64,000 nt of DNA, from positions 124,001-188,000 of the forward strand of contig CAVWKG010000006.1 in assembly GCA_963755375.1 (NCBI GenBank). The letters are read 5' to 3'. The position numbers and the translations under genes are program-made. The stretch comes from Bog-473 sp963755375. Its GTDB lineage: Bacteria; Actinomycetota; Acidimicrobiia; Acidimicrobiales; RAAP-2. The notes under the pieces were generated by a model. That model made no database searches. It had not been told where the DNA came from and saw nothing but the letters and a program-made list of their open reading frames with translations. This document shows positions 50,687 through 58,804 of this stretch, piece by piece. Each line of letters starts with the position of its first letter. The first letter of the stretch is position 1.

Positions 50687-52606
50687 ATGGCAGACGCCCA
50701 CGGCGGCCGGGGCTCCGGCTTCTGGAACCTGCTGATCGGTCCACCCAAGTCGGCGCTGCACGCGGGAAAGGACCGGATCACTCCTGTCCAAGGGCTGTCC
50801 GCGCTGTCGCTCGACGCACTCACATCGGTGGCCTACGGCCCCGAAGCCATCATCCTCGTCCTGGCGGTGGCGGGCGCGGGGGCTCTCCACCTGGTCTTGC
50901 CCATCACGATCGCCATCGTCGGGCTGCTGGCCATCCTCGTCTTCTCGTACCGGCAGGTGATCGACGCCTATCCCATGGGTGGCGGGGCCTACGCCGTCTC
51001 GCGGGCCAACTTCGGTGCGCACACCAGCCTCGTCGCTGCCGCGTCGCTCGTCGTCGACTACACGCTGACTGTCGCCGTCTCCATCGCGGCGGGTGTCGCG
51101 TCCCTGCAGTCAGCCTTCCCGGGCCTGGACGGAGCCACGATTCCTCTCTGTCTCGGGATCCTCGTCTTCATCATGGTGCTCAACCTGCGCGGTCTTGGCG
51201 AGACCGCTCGGGCCTTCCTGCTGCCGACTTTGCTCTTCATCGTCGGCTTGCTGGCCATCATCGCGATCGGCCTCATCCATCCGCTCGGGCTGCACGAGTC
51301 GCAGCTCGGCACGTCCCAGACAGCCACATCCGGTCTCAAAGCGGTGACGTTCCTACTGGTCCTGAAGGCCTTCTCCGCCGGGTGCAGCGCGCTGACCGGC
51401 GTCGAGGCGATCGCCAACGGCGTGCCTCTGTTCCGGGAGCCCCGGACCGTGCGGGCGAAGCGGACCGAAGTCCTGCTCGGCCTCATCCTCGGCACCATGC
51501 TGCTGGGTCTGGCCATCCTGGCCAAGCGTTGGCAGATCGGTCCCCGCTCGGGCCAGACCGTCCTGAGCCAGATCATGGCGATGTCCGTCGGGCGCGGCTG
51601 GTTCTACTACATCATCTCCATCACCATCACGGTCGTGTTGGCCCTGGCCGCCAACACGTCGTTCGGCGGACTGCCGGTCCTGGCCAGCCTGGTGGCCCGG
51701 GACAACTACCTCCCGCACCTGTTCACCATCCGGGGCGACCGGCAGACCTTCGGCAACGGAATCCTGGTGCTCACGGTGATGGCGGGCGCGTTGCTCATCG
51801 CCGTGGACGGCAACACGAACGCCCTCATCCCTCTCTTCGCCATCGGGGTGTTCATCGGATTCACGCTCTCGCAGGCGGGGCTGGTTGTGCACTGGTGGCG
51901 AGAGCGTCCAGCCGGCTGGCGTCGCCGTGCCTCCATCAACGGTTTTGGCGCGTGCATCACGGCCATTGCCACCATCGTCTTCCTCGTATCCAAGTTCACC
52001 GAAGGCGCCTGGGTCGTCGTCATCGCCATCCCGGCCTTTATCGTTCTCTTCCTACGCATCCACGCCTACTACGAACGGGCCGCCAAGGAGCTCCGCTTCG
52101 ACGAGGACCCCGGGAGGCCCGCGCCGAAGCGCACGATCGTGGTCGTGCCTGTCAACCGGATTTCCCGGCTGACCGAGCACGCTCTGAGCGAAGCCGAGTC
52201 ACTCGGGCAGGAAGTCATTGCCGTGACTGTCGTCCTCGAAGGGGGCGACGAAGGAGCCGCCTACGCCGAGCATTTCTTCGACGGTTGGGAAAGGTGGAAC
52301 TGCGGCATACCCCTCCGGGTCCTGCACACCGAGTACGCCTCGGTAACCCAGCCGATCGTCGCCTTCATCGACGAGCTGCGAGCGGAGCATCCGGACGATC
52401 AGCTTGTCGTCCTGATCCCCGTCGTGCGGCCGGACAAGTTGCGCTACCGGATCCTGCATAACCAGCTCGACCTGGTGCTCTCTTCTGCGTTACGCGGCCG
52501 CGATGACATCGTAGTCGCCCGGGTCACGGTCCCTCTGTTACCCGACGCACCGAGTCCGCAGGACGCGGCGGCGGAGACGCCGCCCACGGCGACGGCGTCC
52601 TCCTGA
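50687..52606 (+). CDS. APC-family permease, KimA-like potassium transporter
   Basis: A 639-residue transporter. After LIGPPKSALHAGKDRITPVQ the first helix segment reads LSALSLDALTSVAYGPEAII, the signature start of the KimA/YdaO potassium importer group. About twelve transmembrane helices follow to near residue 475, then a cytoplasmic C-terminal domain (TIVVVPVNRISRLTEHALSE onward) of the type that binds c-di-AMP in KimA. Length fits. Proton-coupled K+ uptake is inferred from family similarity, not proven. It diverges from the SnoaL-like gene; no riboswitch is seen in the 127-base gap. Confidence 0.75.
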   Translation: MADAHGGRGSGFWNLLIGPPKSALHAGKDRITPVQGLSALSLDALTSVAYGPEAIILVLAVAGAGALHLVLPITIAIVGLLAILVFSYRQVIDAYPMGGGAYAVSRANFGAHTSLVAAASLVVDYTLTVAVSIAAGVASLQSAFPGLDGATIPLCLGILVFIMVLNLRGLGETARAFLLPTLLFIVGLLAIIAIGLIHPLGLHESQLGTSQTATSGLKAVTFLLVLKAFSAGCSALTGVEAIANGVPLFREPRTVRAKRTEVLLGLILGTMLLGLAILAKRWQIGPRSGQTVLSQIMAMSVGRGWFYYIISITITVVLALAANTSFGGLPVLASLVARDNYLPHLFTIRGDRQTFGNGILVLTVMAGALLIAVDGNTNALIPLFAIGVFIGFTLSQAGLVVHWWRERPAGWRRRASINGFGACITAIATIVFLVSKFTEGAWVVVIAIPAFIVLFLRIHAYYERAAKELRFDEDPGRPAPKRTIVVVPVNRISRLTEHALSEAESLGQEVIAVTVVLEGGDEGAAYAEHFFDGWERWNCGIPLRVLHTEYASVTQPIVAFIDELRAEHPDDQLVVLIPVVRPDKLRYRILHNQLDLVLSSALRGRDDIVVARVTVPLLPDAPSPQDAAAETPPTATASS

Positions 52607-52627
52607 CCTCGAGCCGGGAGGCGCCGT

Positions 52628-53422
52628 TCAGCGACCCTTCCACACCGGGTCGCGCTTCTCGATGAACGCCAGGGCACCCTCCTTGGCGTCCTCGCTGCCG
52701 AACACCTTCGGTTGCAACTCCGCCGCCAACGACCGGGCCTTGTCCAGGTCGGTCGACGCCGTACGCACCAGCTCCTTGGTGGCCTGCAACGCCAGGGGCC
52801 CGTTCCGCGCGATGCGCTCCGCCAACGCCACGGCGGCGTCGAGCACCTGAGCCGGGGGGACCACCTGGTTGATCAGGCCGAGGGACTGCGCTCTGGCCGC
52901 GTCGATGAGATCTCCCGTCAGCGTGAGCTCGAGCGCCACGGCCAGGGGGATGCGGGTGCTGACGAACACCCCGCCGCCGGCGGCGAATAGTCCGCGCTTG
53001 ACCTCGGGGAGACCGAACGAAGCCGCCTCGGAGGCCACCACCACGTCGCAGCCCAGCAGCAGCTCGAAGCCACCGGCGACCGCAGTGGCGTTGGCCGCCC
53101 CGACGACGGGGACGCCGATCTCCCCCTGGGTGAAGCGGGCGAAGCCCTTCATGCCGTCGGCACTCCCGCCGAGCGAACCTCCCTCGGCGAAGGCGCGGAG
53201 ATCCATGCCCGCACAGAACGCCTTCTCGCCCGTTCCGGTCAGCACCACGGCCCGGACGTCGGGGTCACTCTCGGCCTGCAGCATGCCGAGGCCGATCGCC
53301 GTCAACAACTCGGGGTTGAGCGAGTTGCGCGCCTCGGGCCGGTTGAGCCGCAACACGGTCACCGCCCCCCGGCGCTCGCTGACCAGCACCGGCTCTGCCG
53401 TCTCAGTGTCGGAGTCGCCCAT
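52628..53422 (-). CDS. Enoyl-CoA hydratase/isomerase family protein
   Basis: A 264-residue crotonase: VTVLRLNRPEARNSLNPELL, KAFCAGMDLRAFAEG, VAGGFELLLGCDVVVASEAA and FGLPEVKRGLFAAGGG; the last has the Glu position of a typical hydratase loop (LPEVKRG). ATG 53422 has GAGAGGAAGG upstream. It probably hydrates or isomerises enoyl-CoA in beta-oxidation. Convergent with the KimA-like gene. Confidence 0.88.
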   Translation of the reverse strand: MGDSDTETAEPVLVSERRGAVTVLRLNRPEARNSLNPELLTAIGLGMLQAESDPDVRAVVLTGTGEKAFCAGMDLRAFAEGGSLGGSADGMKGFARFTQGEIGVPVVGAANATAVAGGFELLLGCDVVVASEAASFGLPEVKRGLFAAGGGVFVSTRIPLAVALELTLTGDLIDAARAQSLGLINQVVPPAQVLDAAVALAERIARNGPLALQATKELVRTASTDLDKARSLAAELQPKVFGSEDAKEGALAFIEKRDPVWKGR

Positions 53423-53623
53423 CAGGTCACGACCTTCCTCTCTCGCCGATCTGTGGTACCCGGCCGGGTCGCCGCGTGCGCTCAGTATGGCGTCGTGGGA
53501 TCGGCCTGCCAACACGAGGGGGTGGTGGGTCCCGGCACGGCCAGAGGCGACACGAATTGGGGGCGGGCGTGGGCCTGCCACCGATTGTCCTCCGTCCTGA
53601 GTCTGTCCTCCCGTCCGGAGTCC

Positions 53624-53800
53624 CTACCTGGTGGAGTGCGACCCCGAGCCGACGGGCGCGTGCGCGGCGGAGCTGGCGTGCAAGGCACCGGAGGCCGATT
53701 CCAGCGGTCCGCTCCAGAGCGCGACCGTCGCCGCCACTGCGCACAGGATGCCGACGGCGATGGCTCTCCCTCTCGGTCTCCTCACCGGCACCACTCTCAC
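53624..53800 (-). CDS. Possible small exported or membrane peptide
   Basis: A frame with several GTG starts (53800, 53794, 53791) encodes up to 58 residues: RRPRGRAIAVGILCAVAATV with a hydrophobic stretch (about 13-33) and a Ser/His/Ala-rich tail. GGAG lies a few bases before GTG 53794. It looks like a signal-peptide or single-helix protein but is too short and unmatched to be sure. Confidence 0.3.
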   Translation of the reverse strand: MRVVPVRRPRGRAIAVGILCAVAATVALWSGPLESASGALHASSAAHAPVGSGSHSTR

Positions 53801-53848
53801 TCCGAAACATGTGGAGAAGGCGTGCGCCAGCTAAGAAAATGTGAATTA

Positions 53849-55327
53849 TCAGGTTGCAGGCCCAGCGCCCCTCGAATCGCGTGAACGGCCGTGTCGGGGT
53901 GGCCCTTCAGGGCGGACTGCACTGAGGTGGTTGCGCATCCGATCCTGGGCAAGATCCTCCTGCCCGTCCTCGATCGCCCGGGCGATGTCCCGGTGGGCAT
54001 GGAGGACCTCAGCCCTGAGCTGCCCCTGTGCCTTCGGAGCGGCCCGCTCCGAAGGCGGGCGACCGCTCAGACGGATCAGCACCGCGATGACCAGGAGGAG
54101 GACCCTGTTCCGCGCCGCGGCAGCGACCGCAACGTGGAGGTCGTCGGCCGCCCGTTCCCACTCGGCGTCGCCGGCGTGCTCGCCCCGGGACAGCGCCGCC
54201 TCCAGTCCCACGGCCCCGTCGCTCCGGCGGCGCTCGGCCGCCAAGGCGGCGGCGGCGGCTTCCACCCCGGCGCGGCACTCGGGCACGTCGGCGCGGGACA
54301 GGCCCCGCCTGGCCAGGTAGATGGCGGCCATGTCGCTGACGGCATCCGTCCCCGGTGCCATGGCGAAGAGGCCCCCACCGGGGCCACGACGCATACGGGC
54401 GACCTGTTGGTGCTCCAGAAGCCGGACCGCCTCGCGCAAGACGGCGCGGCTGACACCGGCGCGCGCCATGAGCTCGTGTTCGGTACCCACCAACTGACCC
54501 GGTTGCAGCCTCTCGGACACGATGAAACGGCTCAGGAGACCGGCCACGATCTCGGCACTCTTCTCCGGAGCCGCCCGCGCCGTCACCACCGAGTGCGGCA
54601 GGAGCTTGCGGGTGGAGCGGCGGCGCCGGAAGTGGTCGGCCTCGGCCTCCAGGTGCCGCCGCATTCGAGAGCCGGCGAGTCCACCGTCGCCGCACGCGAT
54701 GGCGTCGGCGATTTCGGCGTGTTCGGCGCTCGCCTCTTTTTCGACGGTGAGCGCTGATGGCTCCCCCCCGATGGAGTACCGCTCCGTCACGGCGCGGAGA
54801 ACGTTGACGAAGAGCTCGAGGCAGGCGTTGCCGCTGAGCGCGGCAACGACCGCGTGGAACTCGCTGGTCTCCGTGTCGGCATCATTCGGCATCGGCCCGA
54901 CGACCCGACTTCGTCGGGTAGCCGGATCGTTCCCGCCGGAGCGTTCGGATGCGAGTGTGCATGCGAACTCCTCCAAAATGATGCGGGCCTCGAAGACCTC
55001 GTCGAGCCGCGCCGCCACCTGACGCAGGTACCGCACGACGGCGTCGACGACCGCCCCCACGGTCGGCTCCGTGACGACCAGGCCGCCACCGGGACCGCGC
55101 CGGGTGCGCGCCACCTGCTGGTGCTCAAGGAGCCGAACCGCCTCCCGGAAGACCGCCCGGCTCACCTGGTAGCGCGCCAGGAGGTCGGCCTCCGACCCGA
55201 GCACGTGCCCGACGGGCCAGTCCAGGGCCGTGACGTCCTCGACGATGCGATCTGCCACCTGTGCCGCCCGCTTGGCCTCGGCGCCCACGCCCGGACGCGG
55301 CGCGGTGCGGGCGTCCGGTGGCGTCAC
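53849..55327 (-). CDS. Regulator made of two FadR-type GntR units in one chain
   Basis: A 492-residue protein with an internal duplication. Unit 1: winged helix at about 25-100 (VSRAVFREAVRLLEHQQVAR, RRGPGGGLVVTEP) and a FCD-like helical domain to about 245. Unit 2: winged helix at about 260-335 (VSRAVLREAVRLLEHQQVAR, RRGPGGGLFAMAP) and another FCD-like domain to about 470. FadR-type GntR proteins bind acyl-CoA or organic acids and normally act as homodimers; here both protomers lie in one chain. GTG 55327 follows a TAGTAT box. Divergent from DUF2889; it may control the surrounding lipid genes. Confidence 0.85.
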   Translation of the reverse strand: MTPPDARTAPRPGVGAEAKRAAQVADRIVEDVTALDWPVGHVLGSEADLLARYQVSRAVFREAVRLLEHQQVARTRRGPGGGLVVTEPTVGAVVDAVVRYLRQVAARLDEVFEARIILEEFACTLASERSGGNDPATRRSRVVGPMPNDADTETSEFHAVVAALSGNACLELFVNVLRAVTERYSIGGEPSALTVEKEASAEHAEIADAIACGDGGLAGSRMRRHLEAEADHFRRRRSTRKLLPHSVVTARAAPEKSAEIVAGLLSRFIVSERLQPGQLVGTEHELMARAGVSRAVLREAVRLLEHQQVARMRRGPGGGLFAMAPGTDAVSDMAAIYLARRGLSRADVPECRAGVEAAAAALAAERRRSDGAVGLEAALSRGEHAGDAEWERAADDLHVAVAAAARNRVLLLVIAVLIRLSGRPPSERAAPKAQGQLRAEVLHAHRDIARAIEDGQEDLAQDRMRNHLSAVRPEGPPRHGRSRDSRGAGPAT

Positions 55328-55334
55328 GATCGTT

Positions 55335-55398
55335 GATACTACCTGCCCCGGGCGCGCATTTCATACCTTTGACCTGCATTTTTAGTAATAGAGTGGAC
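55335..55398. promoter_or_regulatory. Divergent promoter region with AATAGAG and GATACTA half-sites (site B)
   Basis: GATACTA at 55335-55341 (its complement TAGTAT is eight bases before the regulator GTG) and AATAGAGTGGAC at 55387-55398 resemble the two arms of site A (AATAGAG...GATACTA). They lie between the double GntR gene and the DUF2889 gene. Confidence 0.4.
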
Positions 55399-55428
55399 CG
55401 AAAGAGGTGCGAGACGCGCACTCCCGTT

Positions 55429-55434
55429 TACGAT
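55429..55434 (+). promoter_or_regulatory. Putative -10 box of the DUF2889 gene
   Basis: TACGAT with six bases to GTG 55441; leaderless layout, no clear -35 box. Confidence 0.4.
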
Positions 55435-55440
55435 CAAAAC

Positions 55441-56463
55441 GTGACTCCAGAAGAATCCCTCCGGCCCGCGCCCCCGCCAACGGAGCCCCCCTCGGATCCG
55501 GCGGTCGCGCCGCCCGGACGCCGGCCCGGCTCGGTCCGACGCACGTCGACGGTTCTCATGACCTGGCCGGGGGGACTCGGCACCGACCTCCATCTCACGG
55601 GGCGCGCGCGCGACCTGCTCACTGCGCTCGATGGAGAGGCCATCGTGGTGGGCCACTCGGATCTGCGGGTCGTCACGGGGCGCGAACGGGAAATCAGGTC
55701 GATCGAGGCTGACCCGTCACCAGCGGGTCTGGCGCGGCTGGTCGGCTGCCGCGCCGGCGGGAACCTCCGCGCCGCGATCGCCCGGGAGCTGCCGGACGAG
55801 GCCGCCGACGGAACCCCGCTGTACCTGCTACTCGACGATCTGGCCGGTTCGACCCTGATCTCCGGGTTCGCCTTTCTCCGGTGGTCTGATCGAGTCCCCC
55901 AGATCAAGGCCCGTCTCGAGAACGCACCTCGCCGCGTGATGCGCGGCATCTGCTCGGGCTTTCGCGACGGCGCCAGCTCGCTCCTGAGCGACGGTTCCCT
56001 CTCCGGACTGCGCCAGAACACGGCTGAGCCGGGACCACTCGTCGATCCAGCGGATCCTCTCGGCTGGCACGTGGTGGACGTCCAACCCGAGATTGCGATG
56101 CGCCGGGCGCGCCGGATCGACGTGTGGCAGCAAGACGGAGCCATCGGGATCGACGCCATGTTCCGTGACAGCTGTTGGGACCCCGGCGGCATCGAGGTCG
56201 TCATCCACGAATATCAGATCACCGCCAAGGCGGACCCGGACTCCGGCGTCCTGCTGTCGGTCGAGGCCCTGCCCAGGGTCCTGCCTTACGTGGAGTGCCC
56301 GGGCGCGGCGCCCAACGCTTCGTGGATGGCAGGGACGGATCTCCGGGCCATGCGGACCACCGTTCTCGAGCGGCTCCGCGCCACGGACTGCTGCACCCAT
56401 CTCAACGACGGCTTGCGCTCGCTGGCCGAAGTCCCGGTGCTGGCGGCCTCACTTCCCGCGTGA
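55441..56463 (+). CDS. DUF2889 family protein
   Basis: A 340-residue protein with the DUF2889 layout: RRTSTVLMTWPGG, a central LYLLLDDLAGSTLISGFAFL, ICSGFRDGAS (the conserved GxxxG-type segment), GWHVVDVQPEIAMRRARRID, MFRDSCWDPGGIEVVIHEYQ, VLPYVECPGAAPNASWMAGT and CCTHLNDGLRSLAEVPVLA. DUF2889 proteins occur beside lipid and CoA-ester genes; no reaction is established. GTG 55441 is leaderless-like. Divergent from the fused GntR regulator, which may control it. Confidence 0.8.
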   Translation: MTPEESLRPAPPPTEPPSDPAVAPPGRRPGSVRRTSTVLMTWPGGLGTDLHLTGRARDLLTALDGEAIVVGHSDLRVVTGREREIRSIEADPSPAGLARLVGCRAGGNLRAAIARELPDEAADGTPLYLLLDDLAGSTLISGFAFLRWSDRVPQIKARLENAPRRVMRGICSGFRDGASSLLSDGSLSGLRQNTAEPGPLVDPADPLGWHVVDVQPEIAMRRARRIDVWQQDGAIGIDAMFRDSCWDPGGIEVVIHEYQITAKADPDSGVLLSVEALPRVLPYVECPGAAPNASWMAGTDLRAMRTTVLERLRATDCCTHLNDGLRSLAEVPVLAASLPA

Positions 56464-56484
56464 CCGCGGTCGCGCCCTGACGAG

Positions 56485-57567
56485 TCAGCCCGCGGCCCGG
56501 CCCGAGAGCGACCACAGCGAGGGCTCGCCTTCTTCGACCTCGACCGCACCCTCGATCTCGAGCGCGCGCAGGTGCGACACTGCCTCCCCCACGGCGGCGC
56601 GGCGCATGAACCCCTCGATGTCGTCCCATGGTCGCGACCACTTCATGTGCGAGGCGACATCCCAGGCACTGTGCGGTCCCTCGCGCAGGATGGCGATCAC
56701 CTCGCCGAAGCGATCCCGGTGGTGCTGCCGGAGCTCTTCGAGACGCGCCCGCAGGTCGTCGAAGCGGTACTCATGGGCCGGCAGGACCTCATCGACCTCG
56801 TACGGCTCCAACTTGTCGAGCGACGCCAGGTAGTCACCTAGAGGGTTTGCCCCGGCCTGGGGGTGGAACGGGATGTTCGGGGTGATGCGCGGCAGGACGT
56901 GATCGCCCGAGAGCATGAGCTGCTGGCTCGATTCGTAGAAGCACAGATGGCCGGGCGAGTGGCCAGGGGTCCAGATCGCGGTCAGGTCCCAACCGGGAAC
57001 CTCCGGTCGCTCCCCGTCCTCGAGGAGCAAATCGGGCAGCACGGGGTCGACGAGCGGCAGTACCGGCATGGCGGCGTTGCGCAACGTCGCGAGCTCGTCC
57101 GCCGGTGCGCCCATCCGGCGCAGCGCGATCGCCACCCGGTTGAGCAGTCCTTCGGGCTCGTCGTAGCGGTCGTGAATGAGCTCGGCATCAGCCGGATGGA
57201 GCGATATCCATGCTCCAGATGCCTCACGGATCCGTCCCGCGAGCCCGTAGTGGTCGGGGTGGATGTGGGTGACCATGACGCCCTGGACATCAGCCACGTT
57301 GCAACCGACCTCGCTCAGCCCGCTCTGCAACGCACCGAAGGCGTCGTCCGTGTTCCAACCGGCATCCATGAGATAGGGCCCGCGGTCCGTCTCGAAGACG
57401 TAGACGAGCACGTAGCGCAACGAGTTGTTGGGGAGCGGCACCGGGATGCTCCACAAACCGGACCGGACCTTCTCGACCTCCGGAAATGGGTCGTTGGCCG
57501 CGGCGGCGCCCCGGGCGCGCTGTGCGTGCGGCGGGTGCGTGTGCGAGTGCCGGGAGGTGGAGGTCAT
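56485..57567 (-). CDS. Metallo-beta-lactamase-fold hydrolase
   Basis: A 360-residue MBL protein: a leader of about 40 residues, LMDAGWNTDDA, metal motif VMVTHIHPDHYGLAG (HxHxDH), WTPGHSPGHLCFY, LSGDHVLPRI and LPAHEYRF for the remaining ligands. The C-terminal 70 residues form a winged-helix-like tail (HRDRFGEVIAILREGPHSAW) seen in lactonase/glyoxalase II-like relatives. It probably hydrolyses a thioester or lactone. ATG 57567 has GGAGG upstream. Two palindromic sites lie 85-165 bases upstream. Confidence 0.85.
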   Translation of the reverse strand: MTSTSRHSHTHPPHAQRARGAAAANDPFPEVEKVRSGLWSIPVPLPNNSLRYVLVYVFETDRGPYLMDAGWNTDDAFGALQSGLSEVGCNVADVQGVMVTHIHPDHYGLAGRIREASGAWISLHPADAELIHDRYDEPEGLLNRVAIALRRMGAPADELATLRNAAMPVLPLVDPVLPDLLLEDGERPEVPGWDLTAIWTPGHSPGHLCFYESSQQLMLSGDHVLPRITPNIPFHPQAGANPLGDYLASLDKLEPYEVDEVLPAHEYRFDDLRARLEELRQHHRDRFGEVIAILREGPHSAWDVASHMKWSRPWDDIEGFMRRAAVGEAVSHLRALEIEGAVEVEEGEPSLWSLSGRAAG

Positions 57568-57650
57568 GGACGACCCTCCGGCTGACGCGGGAACCACAGT
57601 GCACGCCCGTCGATGCGGTTACCCATGATCTCGTCCGATCCTCCCTGATG

Positions 57651-57670
57651 CCTTACGCCTGAGCGTAAGG
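57651..57670. promoter_or_regulatory. Perfect palindrome upstream of the MBL gene
   Basis: CCTTACGCCTGAGCGTAAGG: 8-base perfect inverted repeat with CTGA between the arms, 84 bases before ATG 57567. It looks like a TetR/GntR-type operator; the binding protein is unknown. Confidence 0.6.
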
Positions 57671-57713
57671 GAAGATGTCCTGCCAGCGCCCGTTCCCGGG
57701 GAGACGCGCCGTC

Positions 57714-57729
57714 AATAGAGGATACTGAT
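57714..57729. promoter_or_regulatory. AATAGAGGATACTGAT motif (site C)
   Basis: Thirteen consecutive bases (AATAGAGGATACT) are identical to site A before the acyl-CoA dehydrogenase gene. It lies 147 bases before the MBL gene and is not at its -10 position. Confidence 0.45.
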
Positions 57730-57807
57730 CGTCCCGCACCGGGTGAACGGCGCACGCGTCTTCGGAGCCGCAGCTGGGGCGCGCCGATGCTCCCGACCCG
57801 GCTTCGC

Positions 57808-58704
57808 CTACGAGACGACCTGGTCGACCAGCCCCCAGGCGTGCGCCGTGGCGGCGTCGACGGTACAGCCCGAAAAGGCGAGCCACGCCGTTCGCAGGCG
57901 GCCGATGCGGCGCGGGAGACTCACCGTCCCGCCCGCGCCGGGCACCAGCCCAATGCCGATCTCGGGTAGGGCGATCTGCGTGTCGGCCGCCGCGACGACG
58001 ACGTCGGTGAATGCGGCGAGCTCGATGCCCGACCCCATGCACGCGCCGTGGAGATGGGTCACCGTTTGCGGGTGCAGACGGGCCAGCATGCGCCCGATGC
58101 TCCGCTCCAGGCGAATCACATGCGCCGTTGCCGGATCCGGTCTGGTGCCGAACTCGTCGAGGTCGCCCCCGGCGCAGAAGGCGCTTCCCTCGCCCCGTAG
58201 CTCCACCCGCCCGATTTCGGGGTCGGCGGCGGCCAGCGTCAGTGCTTCGGCGAGCTCGTCGCGCATCTCTGTGTCGAGCGCGTTGCGGCGGGCGGGTCGC
58301 GTCAGGGTGATCGAGAGGATGCCGCCCTCACGGTCCACCCGCACCCGTGGGCCGTCGTCCCTCTCGGTGCGGGGAGGATGCGCGGCGCGCCAGGCTGAGA
58401 ATTCGGGCCCGGACTGCAGGACGGAATACGCCGCCGACTCGGCGACGAGACCATCGGTGAGCGAGACGCGGTCTTGCCCGCGGAGCAACAGGGCCAGCGT
58501 GGTGGCAGTGACGGGATGCTCGGCCAGGTTCTCCGCAATGCGACCCAAGGCCCCGTCACCTTCCTCGACGACCACGTCACACAGCGCGAGCCAGCGGGCG
58601 TCGACCGCGGCCAGGGCAACGCCGACGACGACGAAGGGGAGACTCACCCGATCGTCGCGCGCCAGGTCTCCCGGATCCGGAAGGCCACCATGCAGATCGA
58701 TCAC
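57808..58704 (-). CDS. Enoyl-CoA hydratase/isomerase family protein with N-terminal extension
   Basis: A 298-residue protein. Residues 120-298 form a crotonase core (LSITLTRPARRNALDTEMRD, FCAGGDLDEFGTR, HGACMGSGIELAAFTDVVV, LPEIGIGLVPGAGGTVSLPR); residues 1-110 are an extra domain without a clear match (DLHGGLPDPGDLARDDRVSL, LALLLRGQDRVSLTDGLVAE). The frame is open for 29 codons further upstream (ILESLSAETLLAELRSA) to a TAA but has no ATG, GTG or TTG start there, so the true start is unclear. Divergent from a CoA transferase. Confidence 0.75.
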   Translation of the reverse strand: MIDLHGGLPDPGDLARDDRVSLPFVVVGVALAAVDARWLALCDVVVEEGDGALGRIAENLAEHPVTATTLALLLRGQDRVSLTDGLVAESAAYSVLQSGPEFSAWRAAHPPRTERDDGPRVRVDREGGILSITLTRPARRNALDTEMRDELAEALTLAAADPEIGRVELRGEGSAFCAGGDLDEFGTRPDPATAHVIRLERSIGRMLARLHPQTVTHLHGACMGSGIELAAFTDVVVAAADTQIALPEIGIGLVPGAGGTVSLPRRIGRLRTAWLAFSGCTVDAATAHAWGLVDQVVS

Positions 58705-58792
58705 GACGGCACCGGTCCGCTCAGGGGCGATCGCGCTGCGCAGCTCGGCGAGGAGCGTCTCGGCGCTGAGGGATTCGAGGATCGCGAGACGT

Positions 58793-58798
58793 TACCCT
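58793..58798 (+). promoter_or_regulatory. Putative -10 box of the CoA-transferase gene
   Basis: TACCCT with six bases to GTG 58805; leaderless layout. It overlaps the upstream-open frame of the divergent hydratase gene. Confidence 0.4.
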
Positions 58799-58804
58799 GC
58801 CGGC

